Positions 1 through 12,638 of a stretch of DNA of 64,000 bases are shown here, piece by piece (the stretch's first letter is position 1; each line of letters begins with the position of its first letter). The position numbers were made by a program, and so were the translations under genes. The notes beneath the pieces are model-generated. The model had not been told where the DNA came from and made no database searches. It saw nothing but the letters and a program-made list of their open reading frames with translations. Source of the stretch: Ricinus communis (taxonomy: Eukaryota; Streptophyta; Magnoliopsida; Malpighiales; Euphorbiaceae); NCBI RefSeq assembly GCF_019578655.1, contig NC_063257.1, forward strand, positions 7,626,001 through 7,690,000, in the 5' to 3' direction.

Positions 1-1151
1 GGCTTTTAAGTTCATTAGGCTTGATCTAAAATTTAATTATAATTAGTTTATGAGATAGTAATATGGAATTCCTGAGTCTTTAGCTACATCCTTTGGCTGA
101 GACTGCCATTGAACGCCAGTAACATCTGCAGACTAGTCTGCACTCCAAGTGACTTAACAAGTTCAACTTAAGATGCAGTAAAGAAATTAGTTTAATCAAT
201 GCAACAAAAAGTCCATGAATTACCCCATTGAAAAATAGGACACAGCATAGAGCTGAAAAGAAATTGTTAAGATTCAAAAGCTTGAATACCACTTGTAAAT
301 AATCCAAGGAACATTTCAATAACTAGGGTAGCATATTGGTTCTAGGATTGTGGGTTTGATCAGCCAGAATTAGAAATGGAGACAACAATTCCTCAAAAGA
401 GGAGTAACAGTGAAGGTATACAGTTAATAAATAAGTTAGCAGATGGGCAGTAAAAAAGATGCCGCACATAAATACATTTCCATATGTGTCTTGAAAGTAC
501 ACTAAAATAGATGAGCAGCAATGAAAGAAATAATATAGAAAGGACTAAAGACAAATGGTGGTGATAATTCCAACTGAAAAAGAAAATAGTGAGGGCCCAT
601 TTACATACTTTTGCAATGCAACTGTTTAGATAGATGTGGATCAATGATAAAACATTTCTTTTCTTTTCAGGAAAATGCTGCATTCAATGAAAGGAGACAG
701 CTGGACCAAGAATGATTTCAATCAAATTTATTACAAAAGATTTGATTTTTAAACATCTCATGCATATGGTCCAGGGAGGAAGACATCAATTTGCAGAAAT
801 CCCAACTAATTTAAGATTTTGGCTAAACTGTGTTAACTTAATTATGCTCAAGGATAAGCCAAAATGAGAAACACTATGTAAAGAGGAACAGCATGAAATA
901 TTTAGGAAGTAAGTTACTTAAATTCATATATAAAATTGATAAGTATACAGGAGTTAAATTTTGCAACTAAATGCCTCACAGTGACAAAAAGCTGAAGTTT
1001 ACTGTCTAGTGGAAACTAAAGCAAAACGAATCATGCAATAAATAATCATAAAGGGAAAATTGCTTTAAAGCAAGAGAGGTATAATGCAACATTTTGATAT
1101 ACATATAGTATGTGGAAAATAAAAGAGCATAGAGATATAGCATTGCTGTAC
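1..1151 (-). other. Probable long intron of the TTC33-like gene
   Basis: No further TPR-coding sequence is visible on the minus strand here. The donor GTACAG follows the micro-exon directly. The sequence is AT-rich with no convincing exon, so this is most simply intron 3 with its acceptor outside the window. Confidence 0.45.
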
Positions 1152-2573
1152 CTCAGCCCAAGAGGGTTCCAGTTCAGTAGCACCTATAAACAAAGGCTGA
1201 AAGTATATTAAAGTCTAAAAGCAGCCCAACAATAAGCATCTATATCTATATACAACAAAGCCTACTGAATGCAATGATAAAAGATAAAGAGATGGAATCA
1301 ACAATGAAACATACGAGTTGCAGCTTTCAGTGCATTCCATGCATCTCCGATTTCAAGTAAGACTTGTGCCTTCTGTTCATGTAAAACAGTACTTCCAGGC
1401 ATTAGATTAAGAGCAGCCTCCCACTTCCCAAGAGCTTCCCGGTATTTTCCATCCTTTAAAGCAAATTTCCAAAAAAAAAGAAAGAAGATTATAATAACAA
1501 GTAAATCACCACAATGACATCCTAATGCTAACTTTAGAATGGACTCATGTTTGGCAACCATTCAGAAACTTCTACTTCCAGTTTTCCCTAACACTTAAAC
1601 ATATAACAGGAACATGCACAGAGTTTACTCTTAAGCCATTAATAGATACGGGCATCAAAAATTATAAGTTATTATCGAGTTTAGTAGCAAAGGAAAATTG
1701 ACAACCAAATTTCCAGAGCCGAGCCAATGAAAACAAAAGCAATAGCTCAATGCACTAGATGAGGATCTTTCAGTTTCAAGACTGGTTAATGGAAACAAAA
1801 CTAAATGATAATTTGCAATTCCTAAAGGACAATTTGATCCTAAAGCTTTTCAAGTAGGGTTCATGCAATGTGATATCTTAGTACGCATCTATAACATGGT
1901 AATGCTAATAAATTATTATTTGTTTTGAATTTACTGGCATAGAAACAGGCCTTTTTCTTTAGAATATATGCAAAATAACACCATACAATTAACTATAGTA
2001 CCCATGTTAACAAAGGAAACAAGCACTTACAAACTACAGAACAAAACATCAAAAATTGGGTATAGGAATACAAGAGTCGTTAATAACATTTACTTCCGCT
2101 CAAGCACATCTTCAATCTTCACAGCACATATTAGCAATGCCACTAAAACATAGGATCAAAAGAAAAATAAAACAATTACTGCCACTCCAAGCAAGAAAGT
2201 ACCAAATTTTCCAATACCCACACACGAAAATAAAGAAGGAATTATGCTTTTCTACTAACAGTAATCAATTCACTAATTTCACATGTTTTTATGCTAAATT
2301 ATGGACAAAATATGATCTTTTCGAGTGGAAACAATCTTTTGTGGTAAAATAACATACCTCAGCTAGCTTATTGCCTTGGGATTGAAAGGACTCGGCAAGC
2401 TGCTTTTCTGACTGTGAATCTAAAGGCTCATCTTGAGAAGCAAAACCTTGTTGGTTGGTAGTAATCTCGTTCAGAGATTCACGTTCTTGGTCTTCTTGAT
2501 CAAAAGGAAGATTTGGGTACTTAGATAAAGTTCGTTTCTTGGTCTTGTTATCCTTCTTCCATATTACTTTCAT
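1152..2573 (-). CDS. TPR-repeat protein, TTC33-like, 5' part (3' end beyond left edge)
   Basis: Three exons read on the minus strand: 2573-2358 (72 codons), 1453-1315 (139 nt) and a 32-nt micro-exon 1183-1152. All junctions are GT-AG and keep frame, giving 129 codons. The N-terminus starts MKVIWKK and is basic, then acidic (about residues 24-60). Two tetratricopeptide repeats follow: about 57-93 (SQGNKLAE joined to DGKYREALGKWEAAL) and about 94-126 (AQVLLEIGDAWNALKAATRA, then TELEPSWAE). TPRs form helical hairpins that bind partner proteins; the TTC33 family has no enzymatic activity that I know of. The third repeat and the C-terminus expected after WAE are not in the 1.15 kb to the left, so the next intron probably runs past base 1. 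An in-frame upstream Met at 2615 is possible, but the start at 2573 gives the N-terminus I associate with plant homologues. Confidence 0.82.
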
Positions 2574-2673
2574 CTTTGCGCGTGGTATTTTCCAGCTAGT
2601 TCTTTGCTTTGCCATTGAAGAAGAAGAGAGAGAAGGCCGTTTATAATAATACATTCGAGCTTTGTCGGTCAAT

Positions 2674-3603
2674 TTGGGTTTGGTTGCTTTCCCCAGATTC
2701 TGAATTCGTCTTGTTCTTAAAATTCTAGGCCCAATGCTTGGAAATGGGTTCTCTTATATTATGTTAGGCAAAAGGACCAAAAGAAAAAGCCCTTCAATTA
2801 TTCCACACAGTTAGCCCTAATACATTATTCGCCGATTGTTATATCATGAACCCAGGTCCATCTAGCATTATGGATCTGAGACCAATAACATATACGGGCC
2901 ACAATTTAAAAAAAAAAAAAAAAGCAACGTCAATACCGATTTAAATGCCAACTAAAATCAAGTAATCGGAATCTGAGACCAGGATTCTTTATTACAATAA
3001 AAATCGTACTATACCACTGTCGAAAAATCAGTTTTCTTTCATAACCTTTTAGAAAAACAACAGACTATTCTTCTTATTCTTTCATATTGTTTAAAACAAA
3101 AACTTCCAAAAGCTCTAAACTTTTCTTAACTTTTTAAACAACTTTGATTTCATTTCTCATCTTTATTCATCTTATAACCACTATATATCATTGATCGTCT
3201 TCTACTCTACTGTAAGTAAAACTTTTCTTACCCATTTTCCTCCTTCTCTTTTTTACATAAACTCCTAATTGTTTTACTTTTGATTCATTTTCCCATTGTT
3301 TTACTTTCCATTTCAATGATTTTAGATTTAAAACTTTTGTAAATATCGTTATTTTATAAGAATAATCATATTTAAATGAAATCACATTCAAATAAAACAA
3401 CATAATTATACTGCATCCATAAACACTGCTATAGTTTGTGTTAAATAAAAATTATACTTTTATAAACATCTTATGCATGTTTATTTTTTACTTTTTATTC
3501 TTTTTTTTTTGTCTTTATTCATTTGAAGGCATAACTCTTTGTAATCTATTTGATGAAACTCAATTCAGACGTTTAAAAATCTTTTGAATGATTCTTATGT
3601 TGT
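2674..3603. other. Intergenic, nothing recognised
   Basis: AT-rich flank upstream of the TPR gene, containing its presumed promoter on the minus strand. It includes a run of 16 A (about 2908-2923). I see no gene or RNA. Confidence 0.5.
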
Positions 3604-4150
3604 AACATGTATAAAACATTTGATAAACCTCAAATGATATTTTGAAGAACTTGAAATTTAAAGGTAATGAACCTGTTAATTATAACCTATGAATACTGAA
3701 TCAGTTGTTTCAACATGTATAAAATATTTGATGAACCTCAAGTGATAATTTGATGAATCTGTGGTTTAAAGATAATGAACTTGTTTATTAAACCTATCAA
3801 TAATGAATATGTTGTTTCAACATGTTAAAATATTTGATAAATCTCAAGTGATAACTTGATGAACCTGCAGTTTAAGGATAATGAACCTGGTTATTATAAC
3901 CTATTAATAATAAATATGTTGTTTCAACATGTTAAAAAATTTGATGAACCTCAAGTGATAATCTAATAAGCTTGTTTATTATAACCTATGAATAATGAAT
4001 CTCGAGTGATAATTTGATGAACCTGAAGTTTGAAGATAATGAACCTATTTATTATAATCTATGAATAATGGATATGTTATTTCCATATGTTAAAGATTTG
4101 ATGAACCTGAAGTTTGAAGATAATGAACTTGTTTATTATAAGCTATAAAT
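3604..4150. repeat. 107-bp tandem repeat, about five degenerate copies
   Basis: The landmark AACATGT(T/A) recurs at about 3604, 3711, 3818 and 3925, exactly 107 bp apart. Each copy carries phrases such as GATGAACCTCAAGTGATAAT, GATAATGAACCTG and TTATTATAACCTAT. Two further copies near 4000-4150 are shortened and rearranged. The array lies directly upstream of a decayed transposon-type ORF and probably belongs to the same element. Confidence 0.8.
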
Positions 4151-4296
4151 ACATATTTATTTTTATACACATATAGCGTATTCATTACTTAAAACTTATA
4201 GGTTCATTTGTTAATCATATAAAGTTTATTATTAATAAAATTCATTTATTGAATTATTAGTTCTTATTTCTAATAATAATTATTTGCAAGACAAAA

Positions 4297-5312
4297 ATGG
4301 ATAGAAAAAATATCTCAAATAAGAGGACTAGAACTGAGGAATCTGATAATGTTATCAAGAGTAAAAATACTTATAGTGTTGGAAAAGAAAAGAGGCATAT
4401 GCTCAACAAAAGAAATCAAAGCAAGTCGTTGGTGTTGATATGAGCAAAAATGTTGAGAAAGGAAAAGAAGTTATTACGGCTCAACAAACTTAAGAGCAGA
4501 ACAAGAGATATAAATCACGCTCAATAATTAACAAAGGAAAAAAAGTGGTTGTAGAAGAATCAAATGAGGATACTGATTCTACGTCTGAAGAATGATTACA
4601 AAAAGAGATATTCAAATCACGACCTAGAAAACAGAAAGAAAATAAGGTTAGATTTGTTTTACCTACCAAAATGTCTCCATCTGGTTTATTCAACATGATC
4701 AAGAGACTATCACTAAAGCAACGTCAAGCAGTTGAAGACATTGGTTTGGCAGCCTTTTGAAACTAATGTTATGTGAATGTCATGGACAGTTAAGTAGATA
4801 CACTATAGAGAATTTCGATTTCTGTAGGTGTGCTTTAGTTTTAGAGAAAGAAGAACTTAAATTGACTGAGGAGAATGTAGTTTCTATATTGGATATTCCT
4901 CGTAGTTCTAAAGTCATTATAGAAGCTAAAGGGGACAACAACAATGATAAATATAATCAGTTGCTAAAAGAATGGAGGAAAAGGTGGGCTATAAATTATG
5001 GTAGTCCTATAACAAGAAGTATGCTGATGAGATAGTGAAAAGAAGAGATCATAGTGATGAATTCAAGAGAGATTTCACTATTTTTGTTGTCTCTACTATG
5101 TTGAAGGGCCATCAGAGTAGAAAATGCATCTACGAGATTCTATTTTTTCTAATTAATGTCAATGAAATTAAAAAGTTCAATTGGTGTCATTATTCCATAA
5201 AAAGCCTGGTACAAACTGTTCAAGACTGAAAAAAGAAACCAGATGGTTTTTTTATTGGACCTCTCACATTCTTACTATTAATTGTATTCTACATATGTTT
5301 GTGGTTTCATTA
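4297..5312 (+). pseudogene. Decayed transposon-type ORF (PMD/Ulp1-associated MULE-like)
   Basis: Protein-like sequence runs from ATG 4297 through several frame changes and stops. A lysine-rich, low-complexity head (about 4297-4660) leads to a segment read as SPSGLFNMIKRLSLKQRQAV, then a stretch ending LTEENVVSILDIP (about 4840-4905). After a stop near 5033, a third segment carries FKRDFTIFVVSTML and IKKFNWCHYSIKSL (5035-5229). The spacing 'head - FD/LTxxDV...LGxP - FxxxxxxxxL - DWxxFVxxxL' is what I know from plant proteins carried by Mutator-like elements, often with a Ulp1 protease domain further on. No protease triad is visible here, so the element is truncated as well as frameshifted. The family assignment rests on recollection of the pattern; the pseudogene status is seen directly. 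Confidence 0.6.
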
Positions 5313-5323
5313 CTTAATAACTG

Positions 5324-5453
5324 TAGGTTCATTAGTTTATACATATAGGTTCATTACTTTATATATATATGTTCATTAAATTATACATATAAGTTTATAA
5401 GGTTATACATATAGGCTCATTAGATGATACATATAGGTTCATTAGATTCATTA
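5324..5453. repeat. Short-period tandem repeat ACATATAGGTTCATTA
   Basis: Six or so copies of a 20-25-bp unit built on ACATATAGGTTCATTA follow the decayed ORF. Related phrases (ACTTATAGGTTCATTTG) occur on the other side at about 4175-4215, so both flanks of the ORF carry the motif, as expected for subterminal repeats of one element. Confidence 0.65.
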
Positions 5454-8119
5454 CTATTTTCTTTTTTGAATGAACAACTTTCTTATTTGGATAGTGTTTT
5501 TTTCAAAATAAAAGATAATCACAGGAGAAGATTTCCAACATTCTCTTCCTGGACTATTCAAAGTGTGAAGGAGTGAGTCAAAGGAGAACTCCAAACAGAT
5601 GGTTTTTGTTGATTAAGTCTAGAGTAAATTATTTTTGTTGATTCATAATTATTTTCTTAATAAACATATTCGATTTTTATATTTTTTTATCATAATATTT
5701 TAAAAATAATCATTGAAAAATATTTTTAAAAATAAAAATTTTAAAATGATTAAAATAAAATGATTAAAAACTGAAATTAATTTCATTTTTAGTCATGTCT
5801 TTTTAAAACTCCAAGAATGAGAGAGAAGATGATATAATGATCACTATTGTTCATGCAGGTGGCAATTGGCTTTCAGATGTTGTATAGTGTGTTTTCATAT
5901 TATATAGAATAGTCCTACAGTCCAAAAGGAGCCATGAACTCTGGCTAATAGTTACTATCATATGAATTTTTGGTCATCCAATTTAAGAGTTGCCAAAATC
6001 CAACCATCAGATTATATATATTATTTGAAATTCAAAAGACACATGTTAATTAATAATATATTATTTTTTAATTAATTGGCTTTAATAAGTATTCATACAT
6101 AACCCTTATACAACTTATATATTTAAGGGTTAAATTAATGTGCTTTGACTCATTCATCACCTATTTAATAAATAAATAAATAAATAAATAAATAAAGACA
6201 TGACACGTATTTATTTTCAACGAATGGGTAGGGATGGATAAATAAGTGGAAAATGGGCAAGTTTACCGTTAAAATTTTCAACCGATGAATTGTTATTTGG
6301 ATGTGCTTAAGGCAAAGAAATGGAAACTTATTATTCAAATCTCTTTCTTCTTTTCTTTTATATAAATAAACATGTTTTGGTACGTAAATATTAAATAATA
6401 AGAATGTTAATAATCAAGATTATACTATTCAACGTTATATTTCAATCACTATCACCAAACATCTTTATCATTATCATGACAGGCAAAAGCCATAAAATTC
6501 ATCCAATTTTTCTATTCTATATTCTTTGAGTAATAAATCATATTCTTTTTTATGCATATTGACACTTTGGTCCGGACAAAATCCTTTTCAATGTCCTATC
6601 ATAGAGAATATGGTTGGTAAAAAAGATATAATAACTTAAGTGCCGCAATCAAAATATATATACTCAGAACTATAATAGATTGGACTCACTATACATACTT
6701 TTCAACTATTTTGTTCTTATAGAACTCGAGTCCAAAGATGCATATTAATTAGAGAACTAAATTTGAGATAATAAAGTGGGATCATATAAAAAATCTAATG
6801 GATGTTGAGTATAAAAAGTAAATCCAAGATTCTGAATTAGATAAAACACTTAGAAGCCACTCAGATTATATGTCTTTGTTAATTTTCTTTGCTAAGAAAG
6901 ATCTCATTAACAAAAAAGGAAAAAGGGTTACCCGTGAATTTGTTCAAATTTTATAATGTAGTACGTACTTAACTTGGGAAGATTCCGTGCAAGTTAGGGA
7001 AGTGTTGGTGAAGAGGTAGGCTTTTAGAACTAAAATTGAGAAGTGGGTCTTGAGTATAATTATTACCAAATCTAATTACAACTTTTAATTGGAAAGCACT
7101 TTATTATAAACTGAATTGATGAAAGTGGTAAGTAAATAGCTATTATTGAGAATTGTACTTATCTAATCATTAGCTAATTACTAGAACTAATTATTCTGGT
7201 GTTTTAGTACTTAATGAATTATATGTATATATTAGTTTTCATCAAATATAAGATTTTATTTTATTAGATAGAAGAGGAATTACAATTGGTTGCAATAAGC
7301 AATAAGGACATCTAATTCGATGGGAGACAACCTTTTAAGGTTACTGTAACTACCCAATTTGCTACTCAATGTGAGATCTCTAATACAACTATTTGGACAA
7401 CTAATTATGGCTTGATATAAATTGGGTGAAATTGAACCAGTGTTGTTCTGAATTAATTATTTGGATGAATAAAATAATATATTAAAGAATTAATTGATTA
7501 TCTGAATTAATAATAAAAAAAGGTAAATAGATTATATAGAGCCCAGTAATTAATATGAATTCAAGTTTGAATGACTAGATTTTAGCAATTATAAGTTAGT
7601 CTATGACATTCGGTAGGGATATTTACTTTCCACAGAAGAAGTCTTCAAAAGATCTTTTCCGGTCCAATTAATTGGCATACCAATTGAGCACAGCCACAAA
7701 TTATGTGCAAATAATTACAGTTTTTAGGATGGCATTGGCATACATTTTCAAATTCGAACTAGATACAGGTGGGTGGATAATATGTCCACTAATGTCTTGT
7801 TTGCTAGTGAAAACGACGAAGACAAATCCAAAAGAGCAGTAGTGCCTATAGTATAAAAATATGGAATTCTTCCATGTGCCCACAAATCTTTTCAATGGCT
7901 TTACATGAGCACAGTCACCACCAGATTCCTACATGGTCACATCACATTTTTCAGTCCCTATTTTGATGTGGATAATATTTCTATGGCATTTCCTAGGTTG
8001 GTACTATAGGATAAATACATCTAATTACTGGTTGAGCTTTACTTCATTAAAAAATATCCTTAGGTTTAAATTTTTATTATTTTTTAATTATTTCTTTGGA
8101 TCTTTAATAATACTGTACT

Positions 8120-8184
<65 letters not shown>

Positions 8185-11100
8185 ACTATAAGATGATCAT
8201 GTGGCCGATTGAGTTAGCCAGATCAATTAATTGGAAAATCTACTGTGAAACCAATTTAGCATTCAATTTGATTTTTTAAATATCATGTATCTAAAATGAT
8301 TTAGGAAATGGAGGATATAGATAAAAAATTTTTTTACAAATTTCTCCCCTTTAATTAAATAAATTAATCTTATAGAAGATCTCGAGATAAAGCCTCATCC
8401 GTAGATAAATTTTTTTTAGAAAAATTTCACGATTTATATAAATGTAATAAGTTTTATTTGATTAGGAGGATAAAAAGCAGAATGAATTTAAATTTTAAAA
8501 AGATGTAGCTATACGAAAGCCTTATTTTCTTTAAGAATTTAATACTATAATAATAAATAACAACATGTATTTTCTTTTTCTACTAGTACGCAATAACTGT
8601 TAAAAATTTTAAGACAGTGTGCGTTCTCAAAATGAAAAAAATTCAAGTAAATACGATTTTATTCTCTCTATTTTAAATAAGTAGTCCGAGAAGTTTATGG
8701 TTTTATGGCGAGATTTTTGAAAAAAGAAATATATAACATGAGTCTATGAATAAAAAATTTCTTCATGGTAATTCTTTCAAAAGAAATAAATAAAATTATA
8801 TTTAAATTACTCATATCACCATGTGACTAAATGAAAATTGTGATTGTGTGGGAAGTTGGTTTGCTTTTTTCTTCTCTCAAATTATTGTCATCTTTTTTGT
8901 TTCTTTAACTTTGTTCGGAATAGTTTTTAATCTTATTATTTCCCTTTATTATATTAAATAGTATATAGTTTTGATAATCATGGGGATGGATACTAGCTAG
9001 TGATCACATGGGACCAAAGCCATCTCGAATTTGAATTGAGTTTTTTGCATCAATATAATTGTCTCACTCAAGAGATTCGGAAAGAAAGAAAATGTTGGGG
9101 CGTGCTCTAGTTGTAAATGGTAGGGACATCATATTATACGGTCCAAATATAATTGATTTCATAGTTTTATTTTTCCTCAAACTTATGATTAGGATAACTG
9201 GTATGGTTAATTAATGCATTTAATTCAACATGATCTAGGGGCAACCACCCGGAAAGAAAAAGACCAATTGCTTATCTTGCTAATTTCAATGGCACAACTC
9301 TTATGGTAGCTTAAGGGCATTATTTTTTCCATTTTTGGATAAGACAAACCAATGTAAAGAAGACTTCTTCTCCATATGTAGCTAGCTTTTTGAAGAAAAA
9401 AAAAAAAAAAAAGGAAAATGGGGTAATAAGGGTCTACTTAGATTAAAAGTTTAGTTAGGTTTTGGTCGATAGGGCCCATATATAGTTGGCTGTCAAGCAT
9501 ATTAGACCGACCATGTAATTCATAAACAAACCTATATCTTCAATTCTTACTTGGTATCTATTTTTAATTTTTATCCAATGAAGTTGTGATACTTCCTACA
9601 CGCCCAATTGCCGTGCCAATTTTGATCAAAACAAGCATGCCTGAACACAGCAACATGGAGGGTCCCCTGATGGAACACCAAAACTTTACAGAATTAAAAA
9701 GAGACGCATATAAAAACAAATTGATATCTTGGCTCAAAGAATCATGCATACACATGCACAAAGGGCCCATTTCTGATGAGGATACGTAGTCAGCATTTGC
9801 CAAGTGTAAATGAAGTTTTGAACTTTGAGCCAAATCCCACGTCAAACAATGTCTCAACTCCTGTGTATGATCAAGGCAGCAAATTAGCTGCCCCAAAATA
9901 GTATACGGTGTTCTTGCTCCCAATTATACCGTCCAAATCAACAGGAGGAAATGCATGCTATATGTACCTACATATGTGCCTTTCAAGGAAAGTCCTTTTA
10001 ATATTGTAAAACAAACCATTTTGATCCAAAAATTAAATTATTAAGTGGGAGTCTGAAAATAGTTTTATATTTGTAAAATAGTGCTACATGCGAATGTTTA
10101 CTAAATTTAAAGTTTAAAACAAGCACGTGTGGCTTTTACTAAAATATTAATATAAATGTTATTTATAAAAATACATATGAGACAATTTTGTGCAAGGGAA
10201 CAAGAAGTGGAGGACTATAATTATTTCCTTTATTTAGTTTATCTAGTGAGATATTCAAAGCTCATTAAAGAAACAAGAAACATAGGAAATATAATTTAAT
10301 TATAGATCCAAAAATACCATTTAATAAAAATTTTGAAGTTACGGCAATTAAACTTGTAACATTTTTTGGCAGGGCAAGGGGAAGAAAGAATCAAATTTAA
10401 TAGAGGAACTTATTCTTTTAAGGGGTGACCATTGTTGCAATAGTGGCAGATAGCTTAAATCACAGCACTAAGACAAACATTTATGAATTACTTTTCCTGG
10501 TATAAGCAACCCAACCAAAAAATTAATAAGAGGTACACAATTTGTGAGCAATCTTAATCGTGGAAATTCCAGAGAAGCTTCAAAATATAGTGTACTGGAA
10601 AATTATTAATTTAAACATCTTTAGAAGAAAATGAAGTTGAAAATGTTAGATGTGGTCTGTCTAGTTGGGTGGAATAATTAAATAATTAATTAATGTCAGG
10701 ATTGTGCCAAATTAAGTGAGGGTTCCCAAATCAGTCTTTAAACAAAGAAAGAATAAAGGGTCATTCTCAGTATGTTTCTATTGTGGCCATCAGCCAAAGA
10801 CTTTTCTGATGGTCGATGACTTTCTATTTGTCAATTTCCTTTTCCTTTGGATTTTATCTATCTAAAGTTTTTGTCAATTAATTACTATGAGAGGTAGATT
10901 AAGAAAATAATTTAAGATTTATCTAAGACTTTTGTTGGATGGTATAAAAAAAAAAAGATTTAAGATTTTATGATTTAATCAACTTGTTTTTGTAAAAATA
11001 ATCTTAAAATTTAATTAACGCCACGCCTTAATGTATTGATAAGGTGATATTAATTTTACAGTTTAAATTTCACTGTTGTTAATAAAATAATTAACTCTAA

Positions 11101-12176
11101 AATATAATTTAATAAATAATAATTTATCTTTACCAGCCAATCTTCATTTGTGTCATTCTTTTCTCATTTATTTACCATAATTAACTTCAACTATTAAGAT
11201 AACATAAACATCAATGAATTGTAGAAGTGATCATAATATATCATTCTCTACTGTTTTATTTGAAAGATGTATCCAAAACAAAACAAAGAAATGAAGGAAA
11301 GAAAGGGTCGAACCCTAGCTAGCAAAATTGAAGAATATATTCCTTGTCTGGTGTACTTCCCATGTCATCCAACTTGCACATCAAGAAAATATAAGGAGTT
11401 CAAAAAGTAATTGTCACAAGTAAAGATCGATCTCCAAATGGGTGAAAAAGAAAGCTCTCTTTAGTTCTGCTAAAAAAGAAAAAAAGAAGAAGAAAGAAGT
11501 AGAAAAGAAAGCAAGAATCGGTAGGAAATTGTCATTTTCTACGACTCGATCCTTTTATTCTTCTTAAAGAACGTATAGTTAAAACCTGAAATTGATGGCT
11601 GAAATCTAAGTTGTTGATTCGCCGACCATTATTCAATTAGCATAATTTGTTAAAAGAACGACCCACTTTTTTTTTGTCTAAACCAATCTCAATTACTGTT
11701 TTTCTACAAAAGGGCTCACTAGTTCCCACTAACTATTGCCAGTTTTTGTAGTTCTGATATGTGATTAGTGTGTTTTAAGGGGTGAGGCTACACATTTGTT
11801 TTGTTCAATTAAGACGTGTTAATTAGTGTTTTAATATACTAGCTACCTAAGATGTAATGTTGATCATACTTGAAAGCCGCAAGCATTATTATTATTATTT
11901 CTTTTCCTTTGAAAGAAACTGTATTACAAATGAGTTGAATAATATAATTTATCAAGAAAAAGAAAAAGAAAATATAAGGATAAATAATTACGAGAGAATT
12001 CATATATTAAAGAAAAAAAAAAGGGTTTTCCAATCTTAAAAGCTCCAATTAATTTGCTTTATATCTGAGTTGAGTTGAGTTGAGTAGAGTAATTTTTCCT
12101 CCATTTGTTATCTCACAATCACAAGTCGACAGATTCGAGACATTCCCGTAACCAAAATGGACATCTCTGATTCGTC
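5454..12176. other. Intergenic, simple repeats only
   Basis: No gene recognised in 6.7 kb. It holds an (AATA)n run at 6167-6195, a 60-bp (TA)n tract at 8123-8182, an A-run near 9397-9412 and a less AT-rich patch at 9564-9940 that is open on both strands but has no recognised protein. The last ~1 kb may hold distal promoter of the first array gene. Confidence 0.5.
8123..8182. repeat. (TA)n microsatellite
   Basis: Uninterrupted TA dinucleotides for about 60 bp. Confidence 0.97.
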
Positions 12177-12182
12177 CACGTG
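12177..12182. promoter_or_regulatory. G-box/ABRE CACGTG upstream of array gene 1
   Basis: Context TCCACGTGCC, 252 bp upstream of the ATG at 12429. CACGTG is the core bound by plant bZIP (ABF/ABI5) and bHLH factors. A TATA-like TATATTTAAG lies at 12234-12243. Confidence 0.55.
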
Positions 12183-12338
12183 CCACGCGGTTTAGTAATA
12201 ACTCATTTCCTTTTTTCCTTTCATGTTTTTACTTATATTTAAGCACTCGGTATCTCCGGCTTCCCAGAACCCAATAGGCAACCACCATTTTAGAGTCTCA
12301 TGCTCCAAATTACAGAGAGATATTAATTTAATCCATAC

Positions 12339-12370
12339 CTTCTTCTTCTTCTTCTTCTTCTTCTTCTTCT
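12339..12370. repeat. (CTT)n microsatellite in the presumed 5' UTR
   Basis: About eleven CTT units end 58 bp before the ATG at 12429. CT-rich leaders are common in plant mRNAs. Confidence 0.9.
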
Positions 12371-12428
12371 CTTAAGAAGTGAAAACAGAGCAAGAATCAA
12401 GAAAGCAGGAAAGCAAAAACAGAGAGAA

Positions 12429-12638
12429 ATGGAAAAGCAGCAGAATGAGCATGATGAGAAAGTGGTGGGATCATCACAGACGCATTGCTTTAAGACAAAA
12501 CCAGGAAGTGTGTTCCCCAAAAAGAGGAGGTCAGTTATGAGAATGATTATGGATCGTGCAGTCTCTTCCGTTAGCTCTAAACCCCAAGAAGACAGCACCA
12601 TGAAGGTAAAGAGTTCAAAAGTGTCAAACATCAATTGA
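12429..12638 (+). CDS. Small basic protein, GSVFPKK array member 1
   Basis: A 69-residue protein with no family name known to me. The head (1-20) is polar and acidic (EKQQNEHDE). The core at 21-41 reads FKTKPGSVFPKKRRSVMRMI followed by MD; it is shared with four downstream paralogues. The tail is Ser/Lys-rich and unique. There is no signal peptide or membrane segment, so a cytosolic or nuclear protein is inferred; PKKRR resembles a monopartite nuclear signal. The start is supported by the ATGG context, the upstream TATA-like and CACGTG elements, and alignment of the core with the paralogues. The codons for Met58-Lys59 run into GTAAAG, a fair splice donor, so the last ten residues could differ if an intron is used. 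Homology between members is seen directly; function is unknown. Confidence 0.75.
   Translation: MEKQQNEHDEKVVGSSQTHCFKTKPGSVFPKKRRSVMRMIMDRAVSSVSSKPQEDSTMKVKSSKVSNIN

Noticed and set aside
43..125. Possible last exon of the TTC33-like gene (minus strand, reads VTGVQWQSQPKDVAKDSG then a stop).
   Set aside because: It follows a plausible TGCAG acceptor, but it does not resemble the third TPR or C-terminus expected after the micro-exon, and its phase does not fit a direct join to 1152.
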